DNA from: CAZCSY01 sp964501505
Lineage (GTDB): Bacteria > Omnitrophota > Gorgyraeia > Velamenicoccales > Velamenicoccaceae
Assembly (NCBI GenBank): GCA_964501505.1
Contig: CAZCSY010000013.1
Coordinates: 1 to 28,722, forward strand
DNA length: 28,722 nucleotides
Reading direction: 5' to 3'
Shown: positions 23,664-28,722 of the stretch, piece by piece
Position numbering within the stretch: the stretch's first letter is position 1
How the letters are laid out: each line of letters opens with the position of its first letter
Notes under the pieces: model-generated
The model's input: the letters and a program-made list of their open reading frames with translations, nothing else
What the model was told of the DNA's origin: nothing
Database searches by the model: none
Position numbers and translations under genes: made by a program

Positions 23664-23806
23664 GGAGCCCCCGCCCCGGCTTGAACCCGCGGTTCCCTGT
23701 TTCCTGCCCCCTCGGGGCGGAATCCCGACCGGCTTCCGCCGCGGCCCGCCCTTGAGCTGCACTCAGGATGAATCTGAAAGGGAACATTCATATTATTCAA
23801 AGGCCG
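23660..23806. repeat. dispersed palindromic repeat, copy B
   Basis: About 147 bases homologous to 11784-11927. The central block from TTTCCTGCCCC through CCGCCGCGGCC is nearly identical, including the GGCGGAA...TTCCGCC stem. The first stem is eroded (CCCGGCTTGAACCCGCGG), and the last has lost some pairing. It occupies most of the 231-base gap between xerC and waaA, with its left edge on the waaA start codon. Confidence 0.85.
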
Positions 23807-23894
23807 TTTCCATCACGGGGACGGTCGCGCCGTCCGCTAAGCCAAGCTTGGAAGAGACTTATTCAGCCAGGCTTTTTAGTCCCGCGTACGCACG
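23807..23894. other. spacer between xerC stop and repeat copy B
   Basis: No credible gene. On the minus strand it holds a hairpin (GGACGG-CGCGA-CCGTCC, near 23838-23854) and part of a 21-codon open stretch with coding-like base use that ends in TAA at 23793. It may be a gene remnant. No convincing promoter for waaA was found here. Confidence 0.4.
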
Positions 23895-24755
23895 TCAGGC
23901 ACGCGGATGCGCCTTGTCATACACCGCCTTGATCTTCTCGGTGGTCAGATGCGTGTAGATCTGCGTCGTCGCCAGGTTCGCGTGGCCCAGGAGCTCCTGA
24001 ACGCTGCGCAGATCCGCGCCGCGGCCCAACAGGTGAGTTGCGAACGAGTGACGGATCGTGTGCGGCGAGACGCGTGTCTTGAGGCTCATGAGACGCAGGT
24101 ATTGGTCCATGACCTTGCGCACGCCGCGCACGCCGAGCTGTTTTTTATTCTTATTTAAAAAGAGGAAGGACGACGTTCCCTGGCGTTTAGCCAGGTACCG
24201 ACGGATGGCCCGCAGGGCGCGCTCACCGATCGGCACCAGGCGCTCCTTGCGGCCCTTGCCCATGACCCGCACGGTCCCGCCGACGAAATCGACCAGCTCG
24301 TCCGTCAGAGAGACCAGCTCCGAGATGCGCAGCCCCGTCGAGTAGAGCGTCTCGAAGATGGCGCGGTCGCGCAGCCCCTTGACGGTGTCCGCATCCGGCG
24401 CCTCGATGAGACGGACCATCTCGTCTTCAGTCAAAAACTTCGGCAAGGGCCTGTCCTGTTTGGGCGCAACGATCGCCGCGACCGGATTGATAGAGAGCAG
24501 GTTCTCCCGGACGAGGAACCTGAAGAAGCTGCGCAGGACCGAGAGTTTACGCGCGACCGTGCGGGCCGTAAGCCTCTTCTCCCTGAGGTGGGCGAGGTAC
24601 TTGCGCACCAGGAGATAGTCCGTGCGCAAGACGTCCTGACCTTCTAAAAAAGCGACGAATGCCTCCAGGTCCAGCCTGTAATTGAGGACGGTATGCTGGG
24701 AGGCGTTCTTCTCGATCTCCAGATAGCGGACGAACTTCTCGATATAGCGGTCCAT
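23895..24755 (-). CDS. tyrosine recombinase of the XerC/XerD family
   Basis: Site-specific recombinase that resolves chromosome dimers at dif. The 286-aa protein has an N-terminal SAM-like core-binding domain (about 1-85) and a catalytic domain with the full set of active residues: R143 in STGLRISEL, K167 in GKGRKERLVP, H232 and R235 in PHTIRHSFATHLL, H258 in LLGHANLATT, and the nucleophile Y267 in IYTHL. Length fits XerC/XerD (about 290-300). ATG 24755 has GAGG 8 bases upstream. It follows topA by 28 bases, and a topA-xer pairing is common. XerC versus XerD cannot be decided, and no mobile-element features adjoin it. Confidence 0.94.
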   Translation of the reverse strand: MDRYIEKFVRYLEIEKNASQHTVLNYRLDLEAFVAFLEGQDVLRTDYLLVRKYLAHLREKRLTARTVARKLSVLRSFFRFLVRENLLSINPVAAIVAPKQDRPLPKFLTEDEMVRLIEAPDADTVKGLRDRAIFETLYSTGLRISELVSLTDELVDFVGGTVRVMGKGRKERLVPIGERALRAIRRYLAKRQGTSSFLFLNKNKKQLGVRGVRKVMDQYLRLMSLKTRVSPHTIRHSFATHLLGRGADLRSVQELLGHANLATTQIYTHLTTEKIKAVYDKAHPRA

Positions 24756-24783
24756 GGAAAAGACCTCGATCCGGGACACCCGG

Positions 24784-26832
24784 CTACGCCGGGGGCGCCT
24801 CTTCGCCGCCGGCCTCTTTGCCGGCGGACGCCGCCGCATCCTTTTTTTCCGTCGGCAGATCGCGCGAGGTGAAGCGGCATTTGGGATAACGGCTGCATCC
24901 GTAAAAAGACCGGCCCCGGTAGGAGCGCCGCAGCACGAGCTCCCCGTCGCAACCCTCGGCGGGACATTTGACGCCGCTCGTGATCGACTTAGCGCTCTTG
25001 CAACGTGGATAATCGGAGCAGCTCAGGAACTTGCCCTTGCGTCCCCACTTGATCACCATCGGCTCACCGCAGGCGGGGCACTTCTCGTCGGAGTACACCA
25101 CTTCCTTCTTGATGTTCTTCTGGGCGTAGTCCAACTTCTCCTTGAAGGGCGCGTAGAATTCGTTGAGGACGCTGACCCAGTTGGCGGCGCCGTCCTCGAC
25201 CATGTCCAACTCGTCTTCCATCTTCGCCGTGAAAGAGATGTCCATGACCTGGGGAAAGTAGGCGACCAGGAGATCGCTTACCTTCATCCCCAGCTCCGTC
25301 GGCGCGAGATACCCTTTCTCGCGGCGCACGTAATCGCGGTTGACGAGCGTCGAGAGGGTGGGTGCGTAGGTGCTGGGGCGACCCACGCCCTCCTCCTCCA
25401 AGGTCTTGATAAGCGAACCTTCGGAGAAACGCGCCGGCGGCTTGGTGAAGTGTTGGCCCGGAACGAGCTTGACGCAATGCAGGGCCTCCTGGACCGAGAG
25501 GGACGGCAGGAGATTCTTCCCCGACCCTTCCTTCTCGCCGTTCTCCTCGGCCTTATACAGGACGCTGAAGCCGTCGAAGACCACGCGCGAACCCGTCGCC
25601 CTAAATGTATATTTGTCGCAGGTCGCCAGGACCGTCGTGACCTGCGTCTGGACCGAGCTCATCTGGCTGGCCACGAAGCGTTTCCAGATGAGATCATAGA
25701 GCTTGAGCTGCTCCGGCGTCACATACCTGGCCACCGACTCGGGGGTACGCGACACGGAGGTCGGCCGGATCGCCTCGTGCGCCTGTTGGGCGAGCTTTTT
25801 CGGCTTGTACGTGCGAGGGACCTCGGGCAGGTAATCCTTGCCGTACCTGCCGGCGACATAGCCGCGCACCTCGTCGATCGCCGTCGCCGTCACGTTGAAC
25901 GAGTCCGTGCGCATGTAGGTGATGAGACCGACCGGCCCCTCCTCGCCCAGCTCGATCCCTTCATACAGCTGCTGGGCGATGAACATGGTCTTGACTGCCG
26001 AAAAGTGCAGCTTGTTGAAGGCGTCTTGCTGGAGGGTACTCGTGATAAAAGGCGCCAGGGGATGGCGCGATTTCAGCGACGGCTCGACCGAAACGACCGT
26101 GAAGGGCTTGCCCTGCACGTCCGCCATGACCGTGCGGGCCTGCGCCTCATCGGAAAGCTGGGCCTTCTCCTCGCCGATCTTATCCAGAGCCGCGGTAAAA
26201 ACCCTCTTCTCCTCCTTGTCCTTGCCGGCCTGCTTGCGCAGATGCGCCTCCAGGCTCCAATACTCCTGCGGCACAAAGGCCTGGAGCTGGCGCTCGCGGT
26301 CGACAACCAGCCGCAGCGCCACCGACTGGACGCGGCCGGCGGACAGGCCCCGGGTGACCTTACGCCACAAGAGCGGGCTCAGGAAATAACCGACGATCCT
26401 GTCCAGGATGCGGCGGGCCTGCTGCGCCTTGATCTTGTGGACGTCGAATTCTCGCGGGGAACGGAAGGCCGCCTGGACGGCGTTCTTCGTGATCTCGTGG
26501 AATTCCACCCGATAGACCTTCTGGTCTTTGAGCTTCATCCACTCTTTGAGGTTCCACCCGATCGCCTCGCCCTCGCGGTCCGGGTCGGTGGCAAAGTAGA
26601 CCGCCCCGACCTCCTTGGCCTTTTTCTTGATTTCGCCCAACAGCTTCTTCTTGCCCGGGATGACGACAAAATCAGCCTGGTAGCCGTTGCCGATCTCGAT
26701 CCCCAACTCTTTCTGGGGCAGGTCGACGACGTGCCCCATGGATGAAACGACGGAAAAGGCGTCGCCCAGGAACTTTGAAATCGTCCTGGCCTTGGCCGGC
26801 GACTCGACAATCACCATAGATTTCTTTGACAT
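24784..26832 (-). CDS. topA: DNA topoisomerase I
   Basis: Type IA topoisomerase that relaxes negative supercoils. 682 aa. The TOPRIM domain starts MVIVESPAKART (E10) with ATDPDREGEAIG (D83, D85, E87). The active-site tyrosine is Y306 in LITYMRTDSF. RGLSAGRVQSVALR (161-174) and the AHEAIRPT region complete the core. Two C-terminal four-cysteine zinc ribbons follow (CPACGEPMVIKWG...CSDYPRC and CPAEGCDGELVLR...CSRYPKC), then a low-complexity tail (KKDAAASAGKEAGGEEAPPA). E. coli TopA has more C-terminal repeats. ATG 26832 follows AGGGGGG and matches the family N-terminus, so the longer open frame is rejected. Confidence 0.97.
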   Translation of the reverse strand: MSKKSMVIVESPAKARTISKFLGDAFSVVSSMGHVVDLPQKELGIEIGNGYQADFVVIPGKKKLLGEIKKKAKEVGAVYFATDPDREGEAIGWNLKEWMKLKDQKVYRVEFHEITKNAVQAAFRSPREFDVHKIKAQQARRILDRIVGYFLSPLLWRKVTRGLSAGRVQSVALRLVVDRERQLQAFVPQEYWSLEAHLRKQAGKDKEEKRVFTAALDKIGEEKAQLSDEAQARTVMADVQGKPFTVVSVEPSLKSRHPLAPFITSTLQQDAFNKLHFSAVKTMFIAQQLYEGIELGEEGPVGLITYMRTDSFNVTATAIDEVRGYVAGRYGKDYLPEVPRTYKPKKLAQQAHEAIRPTSVSRTPESVARYVTPEQLKLYDLIWKRFVASQMSSVQTQVTTVLATCDKYTFRATGSRVVFDGFSVLYKAEENGEKEGSGKNLLPSLSVQEALHCVKLVPGQHFTKPPARFSEGSLIKTLEEEGVGRPSTYAPTLSTLVNRDYVRREKGYLAPTELGMKVSDLLVAYFPQVMDISFTAKMEDELDMVEDGAANWVSVLNEFYAPFKEKLDYAQKNIKKEVVYSDEKCPACGEPMVIKWGRKGKFLSCSDYPRCKSAKSITSGVKCPAEGCDGELVLRRSYRGRSFYGCSRYPKCRFTSRDLPTEKKDAAASAGKEAGGEEAPPA

Positions 26833-26858
26833 GACCCCCCTCTTGATATGTGGAGTCC

Positions 26859-26939
26859 CCGCGGGCGTGCCCGCGGCACTTTTTTCGCCCAGTGGGCGAC
26901 ATCCCTTGTTCTCCTGCCCCCGGCAGGCGAACAAGGGAT
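26859..26939. repeat. three consecutive hairpins in the dprA-topA spacer
   Basis: Perfect inverted repeats at 26859-26876 (CCGCGGGC, 2-base loop), 26885-26899 (TCGCCCA, 1-base centre) and 26901-26939 (ATCCCTTGTTC arms around an inner CTGCC/GGCAG). The outermost arm begins at the dprA stop codon. On the minus strand the second hairpin is followed by AAAAAA rather than Ts, so these are not standard terminators. They fill almost the whole 106-base gap before topA. Confidence 0.75.
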
Positions 26940-28054
26940 TAGGCGGCGATAAACATCCTGCCCGGCACCTGCCGCACCGCGGCCTTCAATTCCATCTGCA
27001 AAAGGAGCGCGGCCGCGCGGGCCGGCTCCGTAGAGCTCTCCCGGCAGATCGCGTCGATGTGCTTGGGCTCATCGTTCAGCACGCCGAAGATCCGCTCTTC
27101 TTCGTCGGTGAGGGGCCCGGCAGGAGACCGGTGTGTCCCCTTACGGGCCGCCAGGGCGCCGGCCTTGCCGATATTCAAACAGAGCGCGGCGCCGAGCTCA
27201 TGCAGAATCTCTTCGGCAGACGTCACCATGTGCGCGCCCTGCTTGATCAGATCGTTGGCCCCGTCCGAGGTCTCGGACGACAACTTTCCGGGGATCGCAA
27301 AGACCTCGCGCCCCTGCTCCGCGGCGAGGCGCGCCGTGATCAGGGCGCCGCTCCTCAGCGACGCCTCCACGACGAGCACGCCTTTGGACAACCCGCTGAC
27401 GATGCGGTTGCGAACGGGAAAGTTCTGTGCCAGCGGCGCGGTGTCGAGTGGAAACTCCGAGAGCACTACCCCGCTGTGCGCAATCTGTTCGCACAGTCCC
27501 CTGTTCTCGACAGGATAGACATCCTTGAATCCGCTGCCCAGGACGGCGATAGTCCGCGACGCCGCATCCAGGGCCCCGCGGTGCGCGGCCGTATCGATGC
27601 CGCGCGCCATCCCCGAGACGACGGTCAGACCGAACGAGGCGAGCCGGCTAGCAAAGTCGCGCGCGACCGACAGGCCGTAATACGACGCGGCGCGCGAACC
27701 CACCACCGCGACGGCATTCTTGTCGACGGCGTCCAGGACCCCTTTGACATATAAGACGCAGGGCGGATCGTAAATCTCTTTGAGGTTCTCCGGATAGTCG
27801 GCATCGTCGCGCGTCATGATGCGGATCCCCGAGCGCTCAGCCCGACGGAGTTCCTCCTCGACGCGAAAGGTGCGGCGCGTCGCATCAAGCTTCCCGGCCA
27901 TCTGATGCGTGAGGCCCCCGGACGCCACCCAGTCATGCGGCGGGACCGCGAGGACCGCCTTCGCGCTGCCAAACGCCTCCAAAAGCTTCGCAACCCGGTT
28001 CTTCGGGATGGTGAGCGCGGCGTTCAGAATGACATAAGCCTCAAGGTCCTTCAT
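26939..28054 (-). CDS. dprA: DNA processing protein DprA (Smf)
   Basis: Loads RecA onto incoming single-stranded DNA during natural transformation; also found in non-competent bacteria. 371 aa with a helical N-terminal domain (about 1-70), a central Rossmann-like domain with AVVGSRAAS (116-124), VVSGMARGIDTAAH (145-158), NFPVRNRIVSGLS (211-223) and EASLRSGALITARLA, and a C-terminal winged-helix region (about 314-371, LTDEEERIFGVL). The ATG at 28054 overlaps the aroK stop as ATGA with AAGGA upstream. The stop is embedded in a hairpin. Whether the cell is transformable cannot be judged, as no com genes are present. Confidence 0.96.
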   Translation of the reverse strand: MKDLEAYVILNAALTIPKNRVAKLLEAFGSAKAVLAVPPHDWVASGGLTHQMAGKLDATRRTFRVEEELRRAERSGIRIMTRDDADYPENLKEIYDPPCVLYVKGVLDAVDKNAVAVVGSRAASYYGLSVARDFASRLASFGLTVVSGMARGIDTAAHRGALDAASRTIAVLGSGFKDVYPVENRGLCEQIAHSGVVLSEFPLDTAPLAQNFPVRNRIVSGLSKGVLVVEASLRSGALITARLAAEQGREVFAIPGKLSSETSDGANDLIKQGAHMVTSAEEILHELGAALCLNIGKAGALAARKGTHRSPAGPLTDEEERIFGVLNDEPKHIDAICRESSTEPARAAALLLQMELKAAVRQVPGRMFIAA

Positions 28055-28575
28055 GATCCTTCATGGCTTTGTACCGCCCTGAGGATCGCCTCCGCCGTCT
28101 CTTCGACGCTCAGGCGGTCGGCGTCGATGAGATGGTGCGCCTGTTCGTAGGACGGACGGCGCTCCCTCAAAAGTTCCCGGATGCGGCTCAGGGGATCCGC
28201 GACCCGCAAGAGCGGCCGGTGGACGTAGCGCTTTGTCCGTTCAAGGATCCTCTCGGGTGAAGACGTCAGGCAGACCACGGTGCCCGTCCTCTTCAGGACG
28301 GCGATATTTTCCGGATCGACGAAGGTGCCGCCCCCGCAGGAGACGACCAAGCCGTTCTTTTGTGTCAATTCCCCCACTATTTTTTTCTCAAGGGCCCGGA
28401 AGTACGGCTCTCCCGCATCCCTGAAGATATCGGGGATGGACCTCTTCTCGCGCTCGGTGACCAGTGTATCCATGTCCACGAAGTCAAGACCCAGGCGTCC
28501 AGCCACCAGCCGGCCGGCCGATGTCTTACCCGTCCCCATGAAGCCGACGATGTAAATATTGCGGATTCTGTCCAT
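28051..28575 (-). CDS. aroK: shikimate kinase
   Basis: Phosphorylates shikimate in aromatic amino acid synthesis. 174 aa, the normal size. The P-loop is GFMGTGKT (11-18), the shikimate-binding DMD is at 34-36, FRALE includes R60, CGGG is at 80-83, and the lid arginine lies in HRPLL (R120). ATG 28575 is preferred over the GTG at 28590 because GAGG sits 5 to 6 bases before it and the family starts here (RNIYIVGFMG). It is the first gene after a promoter and overlaps dprA by 4 bases. Confidence 0.95.
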   Translation of the reverse strand: MDRIRNIYIVGFMGTGKTSAGRLVAGRLGLDFVDMDTLVTEREKRSIPDIFRDAGEPYFRALEKKIVGELTQKNGLVVSCGGGTFVDPENIAVLKRTGTVVCLTSSPERILERTKRYVHRPLLRVADPLSRIRELLRERRPSYEQAHHLIDADRLSVEETAEAILRAVQSHEGS

Positions 28576-28602
28576 ATCTGCCTCACCCACGCAACGATTG
28601 GG

Positions 28603-28632
28603 ATTTTACCATAATTAGGTAAGGTCGGTCAA
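28603..28632 (-). promoter_or_regulatory. sigma70-type promoter upstream of aroK
   Basis: Minus strand TTGACC (28627-28632), an 18-base spacer and TAAAAT (28603-28608). The expected leader before the ATG at 28575 is about 20 bases. A loose symmetry TAGGT...ACCTA (near 28616-28636) overlaps the -35 box and might be an operator. It probably drives aroK-dprA-topA-xer. Confidence 0.72.
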
Positions 28633-28722
28633 CCTATTCATGAGGGACGCCCCTTGAAGGCATTTCTCGGCAAATGCAAAACTTAATACGGGACAAAGGG
28701 ATAGGCGAAACTCTCGGGAAGG
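28633..28722. other. right-edge intergenic sequence, no gene seen
   Basis: 90 bases with lower GC than the genes. No open frame of note on either strand. On the + strand the last 45 bases carry GGGATAGGCGAAACTCTCGGG, which could be the 5' part of a structured leader of a gene beyond the window. This is too short to classify. Confidence 0.3.

Noticed and set aside
22083..23684. A 533-codon + strand open frame opposite waaA and lpxK
   Set aside because: It spans two genes and a repeat, has no ribosome site and is low in hydrophobic motifs; it is a shadow frame.
24754..26745. A 663-codon + strand open frame opposite topA
   Set aside because: Its sequence is the mirror of TopA codons, and topA carries all catalytic motifs; no independent protein signature is visible.
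1..28722. tRNA, rRNA, CRISPR, prophage or transposase genes
   Set aside because: None found. The tandem repeats are too few and without spacers for CRISPR, and the only recombinase is a standard Xer protein.

Overview
This window is a dense, GC-rich stretch of a diderm (Gram-negative-type) bacterial chromosome. Every supported gene lies on the minus strand, so transcription runs from right to left. The main theme is lipopolysaccharide (LPS): Kdo synthesis, Kdo transfer to lipid A, heptose activation, core glycosylation and LPS export. The gene content, the metal-type KdsA and the many fused enzymes suggest an uncultivated lineage of the Omnitrophota / wider PVC kind. That placement is inference, because no rRNA or other phylogenetic marker is present.

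Layout from right to left (direction of transcription). (1) A sigma70-like promoter (28603-28632) precedes aroK, dprA, topA and a xerC/D-type recombinase, a DNA-metabolism operon. Three hairpins lie between dprA and topA. (2) A 147-bp palindrome-rich repeat (23660-23806) abuts waaA. waaA is followed by lpxK, an LpxL-type acyltransferase fused to an ELM1-like domain, a GT4-GT9 fusion, a GT4 transferase, a polysaccharide deacetylase, a GT9 heptosyltransferase-like gene and a double GT9 fusion. Nearly all of these genes overlap or are separated by a few bases. (3) Two tiny membrane/coiled-coil proteins (72 and 73 aa) flank a second copy of the same repeat (11784-11927). (4) A near-consensus promoter (11308-11336) starts a second long block: a deoxyhypusine-synthase-like protein, rfaE1, kdsB, kdsA, kdsD, kdsC, an LptC-LptA fusion and lptB. 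The block continues co-directionally into a shortened trigger factor, clpP, a class V aminotransferase and serA, which is cut by the left edge.

How they work together: KdsD, KdsA, KdsC and KdsB make CMP-Kdo. LpxK and the LpxL domain finish lipid A, and WaaA adds Kdo. RfaE1 starts the activated-heptose pathway, and four GT9 domains plus two GT4 domains build the core. LptB and LptCA export the product. lpxA-D, lpxB, gmhA/B, hldD and the RfaE2 half are not in the window. The strongest unusual points are the domain fusions (LpxL-ELM1, GT4-GT9, GT9-GT9, LptC-LptA), a trigger factor without its prolyl isomerase domain, a DHS-like protein without the expected lysine heading the Kdo operon, and the dispersed hairpin repeat. 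All assignments come from reading the sequence and from remembered family motifs; no search was run.
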